A stretch of DNA of 46,305 bases from Reyranella sp. GTDB lineage: Bacteria; Pseudomonadota; Alphaproteobacteria; Reyranellales; Reyranellaceae. Below the pieces are notes generated by a model that was not told the DNA's origin, did no database searches, and saw only the letters and a program-made list of their open reading frames with translations. Each line of letters opens with the position of its first letter. Position 1 is the stretch's first letter. Position numbers and translations under genes: made by a program. The stretch covers positions 1-46,305 of the forward strand of contig NZ_SCVH01000149.1 in the NCBI RefSeq assembly GCF_004296935.1, read 5' to 3'. This document shows, piece after piece, positions 6,968-15,589 of the stretch.

Positions 6968-7783
6968 ATGCGTTCGACGCCTATCTACGAGGTTCATGCT
7001 GTCAAATACGCCCACCTGCCGCGCAAGGCGTGGGAAGTGCAGATCACCCCCGACCCGCATGACGCCGATTTCCCGATGGACTATTTCGTCTGGGTGGCGA
7101 TCCCGCTGGACGAGAGTGGCCACCGCACCATCGGCGGCAAGCCGATCGTGATCGACACCGGCTTCAACGCCACCATCGGCAAGCAGCGCGGCCGCGAGGT
7201 GAAGAAGAATCCCGCCGACCTGCTGACCGAAGTAGGCGTCGACGCCAAGACGGTCGAGGACGTCATCATCACCCACCTGCACTACGACCACGTCGGCAAC
7301 TGGGACCGCTTTCCCAAGGCGCGGTTTCATCTGCAGGACAAGGAGATGAACTTCGCCACCGGCCGGCACATGTGCAAGGACCCGTTCCGACACGCCTACG
7401 AGGTCGAGGATGTCGTCGGCATGGTGCGAGCCGTCTACGGCAAGCGCGTGGTCTTCCATGACGGCGACGAGGAGATCCAGCCCGGCATCTCGGTGCACCT
7501 GATCGGCGGCCACACCGCCGGCATCCAGTCGGTGCGGGTCATGACGCGCAACGGCTGGCTCGTGCTGGCCTCCGACGCCAGCCACTATTTCTGGGGCATC
7601 AACAACGACAAGCTGTTCGCCATCGTCTACTCCGTGGCCGACATGCTGGCGGGCTACGACAAATTGAAGAAGCTGGCCGACGGCCGCGTCGAGATGGTGA
7701 TCCCCGGCCATGACGCCGAGGTCATGAAGCGCTACCCGGCGTCGAGGAAAGGCCTCGAGGGCGTGAGCGTACGGCTGGACTGA
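6968..7783 (+). CDS. N-acyl-homoserine-lactonase-like MBL-fold hydrolase
   Basis: A 271-residue metallo-beta-lactamase-fold protein. The zinc motif THLHYDHVGNW has ligands H103, H105, D107 and H108. GGHTAGIQSV (~179-188) supplies the next histidine, SDASHYFW the bridging aspartate, and IPGHDAEVM the last histidine. The arrangement and length are those of AHL lactonases such as AiiA/AttM relatives, which open the lactone ring of quorum-sensing signals; related members hydrolyse other lactones. GGGAAGGA lies just upstream of the ATG at 6968. The stop codon is the first three bases of a palindromic repeat (7781-7891). Confidence 0.82.
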   Translation: MRSTPIYEVHAVKYAHLPRKAWEVQITPDPHDADFPMDYFVWVAIPLDESGHRTIGGKPIVIDTGFNATIGKQRGREVKKNPADLLTEVGVDAKTVEDVIITHLHYDHVGNWDRFPKARFHLQDKEMNFATGRHMCKDPFRHAYEVEDVVGMVRAVYGKRVVFHDGDEEIQPGISVHLIGGHTAGIQSVRVMTRNGWLVLASDASHYFWGINNDKLFAIVYSVADMLAGYDKLKKLADGRVEMVIPGHDAEVMKRYPASRKGLEGVSVRLD

Positions 7784-7891
7784 CCCCCTCCGGCCTGCGG
7801 CCACCTCCCCCGCGGAGCGGGGGAGGAGAATGATTTTGCCTCCTCCTCCCCCGTCATCGGGGGAGGTGCCCCGAAGGGGCGGAGGGGGTCA
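7781..7891. repeat. Palindromic intergenic repeat, copy A (longer form)
   Basis: The outer arms TGACCCCCTCCGG and CGGAGGGGGTCA are inverted copies of each other. Inside are smaller hairpins: GGCCTGCGGCC, a C/G-run hairpin, and GCCCCGAAGGGGC. It matches copy B at 31546-31615 in inverted orientation, with an extra central C/G-rich segment. The whole 119-base gap between the two flanking genes is essentially this element. Repeats of this look are widespread between genes in alphaproteobacteria and can act as bidirectional terminators. Confidence 0.8.
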
Positions 7892-7902
7892 GAAGATCGC
7901 GG

Positions 7903-9474
7903 TCACTTCTTCTGGATGTTCCACAGCGCCAGCGACGGTGTCTGCAACAGGCCGTCGAGGTTGGTGCGGATCGCCGTCGGCGTCGTGAACTGGCCGAGCG
8001 GCACGTGCGTGGGATACTCCAGCACGCGCAGTTGCACGGCCTCGGCGATCTGCTTCTGCTTGGCCGGATCGGTCTCCTTGGCATAGGCGTCGCGCAGCTT
8101 CTCCAGCTCGGCATCGCACGGCCAGCCGAACGTCGCCTTGTCGCACGAGGCGTTGAGGAAGGCCGCCGACACCGGGTTCAACACGTCGGTGGCGCCCCAT
8201 GAGGTGAAGAAGGCGCCCCAGCCGCCCTTGTCCGGCGCGTCCTTCTTGGCACGCCGCGTCACCAAGGTCTGCCAATCCATCGGCTGCAGGTCGATCTTGA
8301 GGCCGGTCTTCTCGAGCTCGGCCTTGGCGACGGTGGCGAGGTTGTTGTGTCCCGACGTGTCGGTCTGATGCAGGAACACCACCGGCGTGCCGTCGTAGCC
8401 CGCCTCGGCCAGCAGCGCCTTGGCCTTGGCGATGTTGCCCGAGATCTTGTCGTCCCAGCCCTTGGTCGATTCCAGCGGCGAGCCGCAGGGGAACAGCGAC
8501 TTGCACTCCTTGTAGTAGGCCGGGTTGCCGACATTGGCCTCGAGGAACTCCTTCTGTGACAGCGCGTAGAGCACGGCCTGGCGCACCTTGGGATTGTCGA
8601 ACGGCTTGAACATCACGTTGAAGCGCATGGCGTATTGCCGGCCCGCCGTGTTGACGACCATGACCTTGATGTTCTTGTCCTTGGCCAGGAGTGGCAGCAG
8701 GTCGGGCGGCACGATCTCGACCAGGTCGACCTCGCCGTTGATCAGGGCATTCACCTGGGTCTGGGTGTCGGGCAACGTCAGCCACTCGACCCGGTCGACC
8801 TTGGCGACCTTGCCGCCAGCGAGGCCCGAGGCCAGCTCGTTGCGCGGCTTGTACTTGGGGTTCCTGACGTAGACCGCCCTCTCACCCGCTCTCCACTCGT
8901 CCTTCTTGAAGATGAAGGGCCCGGAGCCGATCGAGTCGGTGATCTGCGCGTTGGGGTCGGTGGAGGCCACCGCCTTGGGCATCATGAAGGGCACGTTCGA
9001 GCTCGACTTGCCGAGCGATTGGAGCACCAGCCCATAGGGCTCCTTCAGCACCATCTTGATGGTCTTGGCGTCGGGCGCGCTGAGATCGGCCACAACCCCC
9101 ATCAGCTTCTGGCCCATCGAATCCTTGGCGCCCCAGCGCTTGATCGAGGCGACGCAGTCCTCGGCGGTCACCGGCTTGCCGTCGTGCCATTCCAGGCCAT
9201 CGCGCAAGGTGAAGGTCCAGGTGAGCTTGTCGTCAGAGACGGTCCACTTGTCGACCATCTGCGGCTTGACCTCGAGCTTGCCGTCGAGCGCGAACAGCGT
9301 GTCGTAGATCATGTAGCCGTGATGGGTGGAGATCAGCGCCGTCGTCCAGACCGGATCGACGATCTTGAGATCGGAGTGCAGCGCCACTTTGAGAGTGGTT
9401 TGCGCCGCGGCGGGCGCCGCGAACACGGCGACAGCGGCAAATGCGCAGACGACCCGACGACCGATCTTCAACAT
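7903..9474 (-). CDS. Orphan ABC transporter solute-binding protein, family 5 (peptide/DppA type)
   Basis: The protein has 523 residues. A signal peptide (MLKIGRRV then a hydrophobic run ending APAAAQT) is followed by the SBP_bac_5 layout: LKVALHSDLKIVDP, the family signature DKLTWTFTLRDGLEWHDGKPVTAEDCVASIKRW, and a large C-terminal lobe. The ATG at 9474 has AGGAGGG eight bases upstream, so the in-frame start at 9504 is unlikely. It would bind peptides or a similar large solute in the periplasm and hand it to an ABC permease. No permease or ATPase gene lies on either side, so it depends on partners elsewhere. Confidence 0.93.
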   Translation of the reverse strand: MLKIGRRVVCAFAAVAVFAAPAAAQTTLKVALHSDLKIVDPVWTTALISTHHGYMIYDTLFALDGKLEVKPQMVDKWTVSDDKLTWTFTLRDGLEWHDGKPVTAEDCVASIKRWGAKDSMGQKLMGVVADLSAPDAKTIKMVLKEPYGLVLQSLGKSSSNVPFMMPKAVASTDPNAQITDSIGSGPFIFKKDEWRAGERAVYVRNPKYKPRNELASGLAGGKVAKVDRVEWLTLPDTQTQVNALINGEVDLVEIVPPDLLPLLAKDKNIKVMVVNTAGRQYAMRFNVMFKPFDNPKVRQAVLYALSQKEFLEANVGNPAYYKECKSLFPCGSPLESTKGWDDKISGNIAKAKALLAEAGYDGTPVVFLHQTDTSGHNNLATVAKAELEKTGLKIDLQPMDWQTLVTRRAKKDAPDKGGWGAFFTSWGATDVLNPVSAAFLNASCDKATFGWPCDAELEKLRDAYAKETDPAKQKQIAEAVQLRVLEYPTHVPLGQFTTPTAIRTNLDGLLQTPSLALWNIQKK

Positions 9475-9528
9475 GGCAATCCCTCCTGGCTTCCCCGCCG
9501 GCAAGCAACATATGCAACAATAGGGCCG

Positions 9529-10713
9529 TCAGCCGCCCTGTGCGACGTCCAACAGCGCCTGCCACTCGGTCAACTTGACGCGAGGCCGGCCCTGGGCCGC
9601 GCCGGCCGCGGTCTCGGCCTTGTCGATGCGGTGCCAGCCGTCGGCGTCGATGCAGATGGGCAGCGGATCGGGACCGCTCTTCGGATCGCGCGGTTTCAGC
9701 CAGGCCGCGACCTGCTGTGCCACGGCATGGCTGTCGGCACGGTTGGTCGGGATCGTGCCGCTGGGACCGCGTTTTGCCCAACCGACCGCAAACACGCCCT
9801 CGGCCTTCGGATAGTCCTCGCCGCGATAGCCGATGCAGGTGATCGCCAGATCGACCGGCAGCTTGCCGGTCGTGAGCTCCAGCTCACCGGGACGAAAGGC
9901 CACTGGCGCGGCATTGAACAGGAAGTGCACGGTGACGGACTTGCTGCCCGCTTTGTTGCCGGCAAAGCCCTTCAGGATCTCAAGGTTCTTGGCCTTGCGC
10001 AGCCGTTCCGGCGTCGGATCCGAGGCCGGTGGATGGCCCTCGAGCGCCTTGGCGTCCGTGACGGCCACGGCACGGGCAAGACGGCCCATCTCGGCCAACT
10101 CGTTGCTGGTGAAGGAGGCATGCTCGGGTCCACGCCGGCCGATCACATAGATGTCGGTGAGCGGCGCGGCGGCGATCGCCGCCGCCGCCTCCGGCACGAT
10201 GTCGCTCTTGGCCATTTCCTCGGCGCTCTTGGCCAATAGGCGGGCGACGTCGAGCGCCACGTTGCCGTTTCCGATCACCGCCACGCGCTTCACCCGGGAA
10301 AGATCAGGCCCCTGGCGGAAGTCGGGATGGCCGTTCAGCCAGGCCACGAACCGCCACGAGCCCCAGACCAACGGCTGCTCCTCGCCCGGGATGCCGAGCT
10401 TGCGGTCGATCACCATGCCGGTGGCCACGATCACCGCATCGTATCCCGTCCGAACCTCGTCCCAGGAGAGGTCGCGGCCGATCTCGATATTGCCGGCAAA
10501 TCTGACGTCAGGCTGGGCCAAAAGCCGGTCGAACTGGCGCGAGACCGCTTTGGTCCCCTGGTGATCCGGTGCGACACCGGCCCGTACCAACCCATGGGGC
10601 GTCGGCAGCCGGTCGATCAGGTCGATGTGGAGATCGGGATTGGCGCGCAACAGCCCGTCGGCGGCATAGAAGCCGGAGGGGCCGGCGCCCACGATGGCAA
10701 CCCTGTGAGTCAT
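9529..10713 (-). CDS. Ferredoxin-NADP+ reductase of the adrenodoxin-reductase (FprA) type
   Basis: This 394-residue flavoprotein starts THRVAIVGAGPSGFYAA, the FAD-binding Rossmann motif, followed by PTPHGLVRAGVAPDH, typical of adrenodoxin reductase/FprA. RVAVIGNGNVALDVARLL is the NADP(H)-binding motif, and IGYRGEDYP with VFAVGWAKRGPSGTIPTNR closes the FAD site. It passes electrons between NADPH and a ferredoxin. The ATG at 10713 directly begins the FAD strand; the longer in-frame start would add an unlikely Pro/Ser-rich tail. No ferredoxin gene is adjacent. Head-to-head with queF, with fewer than 50 bases between the starts. Confidence 0.88.
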   Translation of the reverse strand: MTHRVAIVGAGPSGFYAADGLLRANPDLHIDLIDRLPTPHGLVRAGVAPDHQGTKAVSRQFDRLLAQPDVRFAGNIEIGRDLSWDEVRTGYDAVIVATGMVIDRKLGIPGEEQPLVWGSWRFVAWLNGHPDFRQGPDLSRVKRVAVIGNGNVALDVARLLAKSAEEMAKSDIVPEAAAAIAAAPLTDIYVIGRRGPEHASFTSNELAEMGRLARAVAVTDAKALEGHPPASDPTPERLRKAKNLEILKGFAGNKAGSKSVTVHFLFNAAPVAFRPGELELTTGKLPVDLAITCIGYRGEDYPKAEGVFAVGWAKRGPSGTIPTNRADSHAVAQQVAAWLKPRDPKSGPDPLPICIDADGWHRIDKAETAAGAAQGRPRVKLTEWQALLDVAQGG

Positions 10714-10760
10714 GGCGGCCCGCTTAGCATATGATGGCGGTGGAGTTGAAGGTGAGGCTG

Positions 10761-11222
10761 ATGGCAAAGAAGTACGGACATCTGACGCAACTGGGCCGCC
10801 CGGCGGCGCTGCCGGCCTCGCCCGACAAGGCGGTGCTGGAGACGGTGCCCAATGCCAACCCGCGCGATCTCTATCTCGTGCGCTTCACGGCGCCGGAATT
10901 CACCACCCTCTGCCCGATGACCGGCCAGCCCGACTTCGCCCATCTGGTGATCGACTACGCGCCCAAGGCGAAGCTGATCGAAAGCAAGTCGCTGAAACTG
11001 TTTCTCGGCAGCTTCCGCAACCATGCCGATTTCCACGAGGCCTGCACGCTCGCCATCGGTCAGCGCCTGGCCAAGGTGCTGGCGCCGCGCTGGCTCCGGA
11101 TCGGCGGCTACTGGTATCCGCGCGGCGGCATGCCGATCGACGTCTTCTGGCAGACCGGCCAGCCGCCCAAGGGCCTGTGGCTGCCCGACCCGGGCGTCGC
11201 GCCTTATCGCGGCCGGGGATAA
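10761..11222 (+). CDS. queF: NADPH-dependent 7-cyano-7-deazaguanine reductase
   Basis: This 153-residue T-fold enzyme is the short, single-domain QueF form. The thioimide-forming cysteine (C51) lies in [11 protein letters not shown], and the conserved aspartate is D58. The QueF signature [15 protein letters not shown] follows at ~74-88, with DFHE after it. It reduces preQ0 to preQ1, the committed step toward queuosine in tRNA wobble positions. The start at 10761 has GGTGAG just upstream; an in-frame ATG at 10731 would overlap the promoter region of the divergent reductase gene. queG follows after 10 bases, so two queuosine steps are co-transcribed. Confidence 0.94.
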   Translation: MAKKYGHLTQLGRPAALPASPDKAVLETVPNANPRDLYLVRFTAPEFTTLCPMTGQPDFAHLVIDYAPKAKLIESKSLKLFLGSFRNHADFHEACTLAIGQRLAKVLAPRWLRIGGYWYPRGGMPIDVFWQTGQPPKGLWLPDPGVAPYRGRG

Positions 11223-11232
11223 CGGAGCGACG

Positions 11233-12402
11233 ATGGCGCGGCTGCCACCGACGCCGAAGCGACCGCCGCGGCAGGCGACGCCGCTCGAACTGCGCAATGC
11301 CATCCGCGACGAGGCGCTCAAGCTGGGCTTCGATGCCGTGGGCTTTGCCGCCGCGACCTTGAAGCCCAAGGCGCGGGCCGAACGGCTGGCGCAACTGACG
11401 CAATTCGTCGAGCTGGGCTTCCAGGGTGACATGGGCTGGCTGGGCGAGCGCACGCCGGAGCGCGTCGATCCCGCAACGCTGTGGCCGGGCGCAAGAACCG
11501 TCGTCTCGGTGGCGATGAACTATGGTCCGACGCATGATCCGCGCACGCTTCAGGGCGAACCCGCGCGCGGTGCGATCTCGGTCTATGCCCAGGGCCGCGA
11601 CTATCACGATGTAATGAAGACCAAACTGAAGGCGCTGGGCCGCTTCATCTGGGACAATTACCGCCACTCCATAAAGGTCTTCGTCGACACCGCGCCGCTG
11701 ATGGAAAAACCCTCGGCCCAGGCGGCCGGCCATGGCTGGCAGGGCAAGCACACCAACCTGGTGTCGCGCCGCTTCGGCTCCTGGTTGTTCCTGGGCGAAC
11801 TGCTGCTGTCGGCCGAACTGCCGGTCGACGCGGGCGAGAGCGACCATTGCGGCCAGTGCCGGGCCTGCCTCGACGCCTGCCCGACGGCGGCCTTCCCCGC
11901 GCCCTACAAGCTCGACGCGCGGCGCTGCATTTCCTACCTCACGATCGAGCATGAAGGCGCCATCGACCGGGAATTCCGCGCAGCCCTCGGCAACCGCATC
12001 TATGGCTGCGACGACTGCCTGGCCGCCTGTCCGTGGAACAAGTTTGCGAAGACCGCCCAGGAAGCAGCCTTCCTGCCGCGCCCCGAACTCACCGCGCCGA
12101 TGCTGGTTGAGTTGGCCGCCCTCGACGATGCCGCCTTCCGCCAGCGCTTTGCCGGCACTGCCATCAAGCGCATCGGCCGCGACCGCTTTGTGCGCAACGT
12201 CGCCTATGCGCTGGGCAACAGCGGCGCCCCAAGAACGGCACTCCCCGCCATCGAGCAGTTGCTCGCCGATCCTTCACCACTGGTCCGCGGTGCCGCAGTC
12301 TGGGCATTATCACAACTGGCGCCGGCCGAGTTCGAACACCGGCGCGGATCGACAAAGGAAATCGACGACGGCGTACGCGCCGAATGGGAGGCCATGACAT
12401 GA
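11233..12402 (+). CDS. queG: Epoxyqueuosine reductase
   Basis: The 389-residue product has the QueG architecture: an N-terminal cobalamin-binding domain with KVFVDTAPLMEK and GKHTNLVS, then two [4Fe-4S] clusters built from CGQCRACLDACP, CISYLTIEH and CDDCLAACPWN, then a HEAT-like C-terminal tail. It converts epoxyqueuosine to queuosine in tRNA using cobalamin and reduced iron-sulfur centres, and is cytosolic. Its stop overlaps the next ATG (ATGA), coupling it to a small secreted cysteine-rich protein, which is an odd partner for a tRNA-modification enzyme. Confidence 0.95.
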   Translation: MARLPPTPKRPPRQATPLELRNAIRDEALKLGFDAVGFAAATLKPKARAERLAQLTQFVELGFQGDMGWLGERTPERVDPATLWPGARTVVSVAMNYGPTHDPRTLQGEPARGAISVYAQGRDYHDVMKTKLKALGRFIWDNYRHSIKVFVDTAPLMEKPSAQAAGHGWQGKHTNLVSRRFGSWLFLGELLLSAELPVDAGESDHCGQCRACLDACPTAAFPAPYKLDARRCISYLTIEHEGAIDREFRAALGNRIYGCDDCLAACPWNKFAKTAQEAAFLPRPELTAPMLVELAALDDAAFRQRFAGTAIKRIGRDRFVRNVAYALGNSGAPRTALPAIEQLLADPSPLVRGAAVWALSQLAPAEFEHRRGSTKEIDDGVRAEWEAMT

Positions 12403-12680
12403 CACGATTGAGTCTGGTGCTCGTGATATTGATCGGCTGGACGCTGCCGGCGCTGGCCGACGGCTGCTACATCTGCACCTCGGGCAGCGGCTGCGGCCAG
12501 TACTGCCGCTACAGCGGCGCCGACAATGCCGACAACCGCAAGAAATGCGCCGCCGCCAACTGCAAGATCGGCGGCACGGCCTCCTGCCCGACCGGCGTCA
12601 ACATCAAGACCTGTTCGGCCGCGCGCCCGCTGGATCGCCTGCACCAGCTAGCGACGTTCGCGGAAGAACGCCCGCAGTAA
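12399..12680 (+). CDS. Small secreted cysteine-rich protein
   Basis: The protein has 93 residues. A signal peptide (MTRLSLVLVILIGWTLPALA) precedes DGCYICTSGSGCGQYCRY and a mature domain with eight cysteines (two C-x-x-C or closer pairs), which probably form disulfides in the periplasm. No family recognised. The ATG is in a 4-base overlap with the queG stop, and the last 33 bases overlap the 3' end of the convergent tadA gene. The codon bias matches the surrounding core genes, so it looks like a real gene rather than a chance frame. Confidence 0.65.
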   Translation: MTRLSLVLVILIGWTLPALADGCYICTSGSGCGQYCRYSGADNADNRKKCAAANCKIGGTASCPTGVNIKTCSAARPLDRLHQLATFAEERPQ

Positions 12681-13106
12681 CTCCGCCGCCTCGACCTCGC
12701 CCACGCCCGGATAGAGCTCGGGTCGGTGGTGGCAGGTCGGCTGGTCGAAGATGCGCGGTCCGTGCTCGACGCCGCCGCCCTTGGGGTCCGACGCGCCCCA
12801 GTAGACGCGCCGCAGCCGCGCGAAGGAAATCGCCTGGGCACACATCGGGCAGGGCTCCAGGGTGACGTAGAGATCGCAACCGACCAGCCGCGGCGAGCCG
12901 GATTTTTGGGCCGCCGCGCGGATCGCCAGCAGTTCGGCATGGGCCGTGGGATCGCGATCAGCTTCTGTGCGGTTGCCCGCTTCGGCCAGCACCGCGCCAT
13001 CCGGTCCGACGATCACGCAGCCGATCGGAACCTCGCCCCGCTCTGCGGCTGCGCGCGCAACGCCCAGCGCGCGTTCCATGGGGGAGGTTCTTGCCGGGCC
13101 GCTCAT
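12648..13106 (-). CDS. tadA: tRNA-specific adenosine-34 deaminase
   Basis: A 152-residue cytidine-deaminase-fold enzyme with the zinc ligands and proton shuttle in TAHAEL (H56, E58) and EPCPMC (C86, C89). It makes inosine at the wobble position of tRNA-Arg(ACG) and is essential in most bacteria. The ATG at 13106 gives MSGPARTSP; an internal ATG at 13079 starts the first helix and is an alternative. The frame continues far upstream without being coding, so the very long antisense extension over the next gene should be ignored. It diverges from the acyl-CoA dehydrogenase at 13158. Confidence 0.93.
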   Translation of the reverse strand: MSGPARTSPMERALGVARAAAERGEVPIGCVIVGPDGAVLAEAGNRTEADRDPTAHAELLAIRAAAQKSGSPRLVGCDLYVTLEPCPMCAQAISFARLRRVYWGASDPKGGGVEHGPRIFDQPTCHHRPELYPGVGEVEAAELLRAFFRERR

Positions 13107-13157
13107 AAGGGGGAAAATAGCGGTAAGAAGAGCGTCGCGATATGGGGAGGAGTAGCC

Positions 13158-14294
13158 ATGCGGTTCAGCTTCACGCCGGAGCAGGACGAATTTCGCACCA
13201 GCCTGCGGCGCGCGCTGGAGGCGCGGTCGCCAACCAAGGAAGTGCGGCGTCTGATGGCGACCGAGCAAGGCTTCGACCGCGAGGGCTGGAAGAAGCTCAA
13301 CCAGGAAATGGGGCTCACCGCCGTGCACATTCCCGAGGCCTATGGCGGTGCCGGCTTCGGCTGCGGCGAACTCGGCATCGTGCTGGAGGAAATGGGCCGC
13401 AGCCTCTTGTGCGCGCCGTTTTTCTCGACCGCCGTGCTGGCCGCCACGGCGATCCTGAACGCCGGCACGGAGGAGCAGAAAAAGGCGCTGCTGCCGAAGA
13501 TCGCCTCGGGCGACGTGACCGCCACCTTCGCTTTCTCCGAGGACAGCGGCCTGAACGATGCCGCCAGCGTCGCCACGACCGCGATCGCGTCGGGCGGCAG
13601 CTACAAGCTCGACGGCACCAAGAGCTTCGTGCTCGACGGCCACACCGCCGATCTCATCGTGGTGCTGGCGCGCAAGCCCGGCAGCAAGGGCGAGGAAGGT
13701 CTCTCCTTCTTCACCGTCGACGGCACGGCCGCGGGGCTGGAGCGCCGGCTGCTCAAGACCATGGACGAGACCCGAAAGCTCGCCCGCCTCACCTTCAAGG
13801 GCGTCGAGGCCAAGCTGCTCGGCGCCGAGGGCAAGGCCGCCGCGCCCTTCGCCAAGACGCTGCAACAGGTGATCGTCTGCCTCGCCAACGAGATGGTGGG
13901 CGGCGCCGAACGGCTGCGCGAGGATGCGCTCGCCTACGTGCAGATGCGCATGCAGTTTGGCAGGGCACTCGCCTCCTTCCAGACGATGAAGCACAAGGCG
14001 GCCGACATGCTGGTCGATGTCGAGCTCGCCAAGTCGGCGGCCTACTACGCCGCCGCGGCGCTCGATGAGAGCGATCCCGAAGTGCCGATGCTTGCCTCGC
14101 TCGCCAAGGCCTCGGCCTCGGAGGCCTACCTGCAGACGGCGATCCATGCCGTGCAGATGCATGGCGGCATCGGCTTCACCTGGGACAACGACACGCATCT
14201 CTGGTTCAAGCGCGCCAAGTCGAGCGAGATCCTGTTCGGCGATGCCAACCAGCATCGCGAGACGATGATGCAGAATTGGGGAGCCGGCACATGA
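13158..14294 (+). CDS. Acyl-CoA dehydrogenase, first of a coupled pair
   Basis: A 378-residue flavoprotein with the acyl-CoA dehydrogenase fold: an N-terminal helical domain (FSFTPEQDEFRTSLRR), the AYGGAGFG loop, the middle beta-domain, and the C-terminal helices ending VQMHGGIGFTWDNDTHLWFKRAKSS. The FAD-binding middle segment (FAFSEDSGLND) is divergent from the usual TEPxAGSD. GGGGAGGA precedes the ATG at 13158. It overlaps the next acyl-CoA dehydrogenase by ATGA; such pairs can form alpha2beta2 heterotetramers, as in sterol side-chain FadE pairs, where only one subunit is a complete enzyme. Confidence 0.9.
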   Translation: MRFSFTPEQDEFRTSLRRALEARSPTKEVRRLMATEQGFDREGWKKLNQEMGLTAVHIPEAYGGAGFGCGELGIVLEEMGRSLLCAPFFSTAVLAATAILNAGTEEQKKALLPKIASGDVTATFAFSEDSGLNDAASVATTAIASGGSYKLDGTKSFVLDGHTADLIVVLARKPGSKGEEGLSFFTVDGTAAGLERRLLKTMDETRKLARLTFKGVEAKLLGAEGKAAAPFAKTLQQVIVCLANEMVGGAERLREDALAYVQMRMQFGRALASFQTMKHKAADMLVDVELAKSAAYYAAAALDESDPEVPMLASLAKASASEAYLQTAIHAVQMHGGIGFTWDNDTHLWFKRAKSSEILFGDANQHRETMMQNWGAGT

Positions 14295-15568
14295 GCGACA
14301 TCATGGAAAGCGACCTCACCGAGGAGCAAGCCCGCGCCGACGTCCGCGCCTGGCTCAAAGCCAACTGGGATCCCGAGCTCTCGTTGCTTGAGTGGCGCAA
14401 CAAGCTGGTCGAGTCGGGCTGGGGTGCGCCGCACTACCCGAAGGAGTGGCACGGTCGCGGCTTGCCGGTGAAGTTCAACACGCCGATCGACGACGAGTTC
14501 GCCAAGGTGGGCGCCATTACGGTGGCGCGCGCGGGCATTCGCACGCTTGCCGCCGCGACCATCCTCGACCACGGCACGGACTTCCATAAGCAGAAGTTCC
14601 TGCGCCGCATCCTCACCGGCGAGGACACCTGGTGCCAGCTCTTCAGCGAGCCGGGCTCGGGCTCCGACATGGCGGGCGCGGTCACGCGCGCCGACAAGAA
14701 GGGCAACAAGTGGGTGATCAACGGCCAGAAGGTATGGACCACGAGCGCCCACAAGGCGCATTGGGGTCTGCTGCTGGCCCGCGCCAACTGGGACGCGGTC
14801 AAGCACAAGGGCCTCGCCTACTTCGTGCTGGATATGAAGCAGCCCGGCGTGCAAGTGCATCCGCTGCGCCAGATGAACGGCCATGCCTCGTTCAACCAGG
14901 TGTTCTTCACCGACGCCGAGGTCGAGCCCGAGATGATGATCTGCGACGTGGGCGACGGCTGGACGGTGGCGACCACGACCCTGATGCACGAGCGGCGCGG
15001 CGCCGACGGCCTGCGGACGTGGGCACAGGCCTCCAACCGCAAGGGCCGCATCTACGAAGAAGAGAAGGCCGAGATCGCCACCACGATGGAGCCCTACAAG
15101 TGGTATCCGCAGCGCGCCGGCCGCGTCGACCTCGTGATGAAGCGGGCGAAGGAGACCGGCAAGATCGCCGACCCGGTGGTGCGCCAGGAGATCGCCAAGC
15201 TCCTGATCATGTCCAAGTCGGCCGAATGGACGGCGCGGCGGGCGCGGGCGGCGCAGAACCAGGGCAAGCCTCAGGGCCCGGAAGGCTCGCTCGGCAAGCT
15301 GGCGTCGAGCCACGTCGCGCGGCAGGCGGCGCGTGTGCACACCTATATCACCGGCGCGGATGCGCTGCTGAGCGGCGCCGACAGTCCGATGGAGGGCGTG
15401 ATCGCCGAGATCCTGGTGTCGGTGCCAGCGACCTCGATCGCCGGCGGCACCGACGAGATCCAGCGCAACATCATCTCCGAACGCGTCCTCAAGATGCCCA
15501 AGGAGCCAAGCGTCGATACCACCAAACCCTTCAAGGACGTGCCGAGGAACATCACGGCCAAGGCGTGA
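14291..15568 (+). CDS. Acyl-CoA dehydrogenase, second of a coupled pair
   Basis: This 425-residue protein has the canonical motifs: CQLFSEPGSGSDMAG (FAD/substrate loop), GQKVWTTSAHKA, and the C-terminal SIAGGTDEIQRNIISERVL. The middle of the helical C-domain is longer than in the partner. It removes hydrogens from an acyl-CoA, passing electrons to ETF. The ATG at 14291 overlaps the stop of the first dehydrogenase. A heteromeric complex is inferred from the coupling; substrate chain length cannot be told. It ends 21 bases before the amidotransferase gene. Confidence 0.92.
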   Translation: MSDIMESDLTEEQARADVRAWLKANWDPELSLLEWRNKLVESGWGAPHYPKEWHGRGLPVKFNTPIDDEFAKVGAITVARAGIRTLAAATILDHGTDFHKQKFLRRILTGEDTWCQLFSEPGSGSDMAGAVTRADKKGNKWVINGQKVWTTSAHKAHWGLLLARANWDAVKHKGLAYFVLDMKQPGVQVHPLRQMNGHASFNQVFFTDAEVEPEMMICDVGDGWTVATTTLMHERRGADGLRTWAQASNRKGRIYEEEKAEIATTMEPYKWYPQRAGRVDLVMKRAKETGKIADPVVRQEIAKLLIMSKSAEWTARRARAAQNQGKPQGPEGSLGKLASSHVARQAARVHTYITGADALLSGADSPMEGVIAEILVSVPATSIAGGTDEIQRNIISERVLKMPKEPSVDTTKPFKDVPRNITAKA

Positions 15569-15589
15569 GTCTTGTGCTAAAGTAGCGCC

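Noticed and set aside
13107-14255. Long upstream extension of the tadA frame
   Set aside because: It is antisense to the acyl-CoA dehydrogenase and has no tadA-family content before the methionine at 13106.
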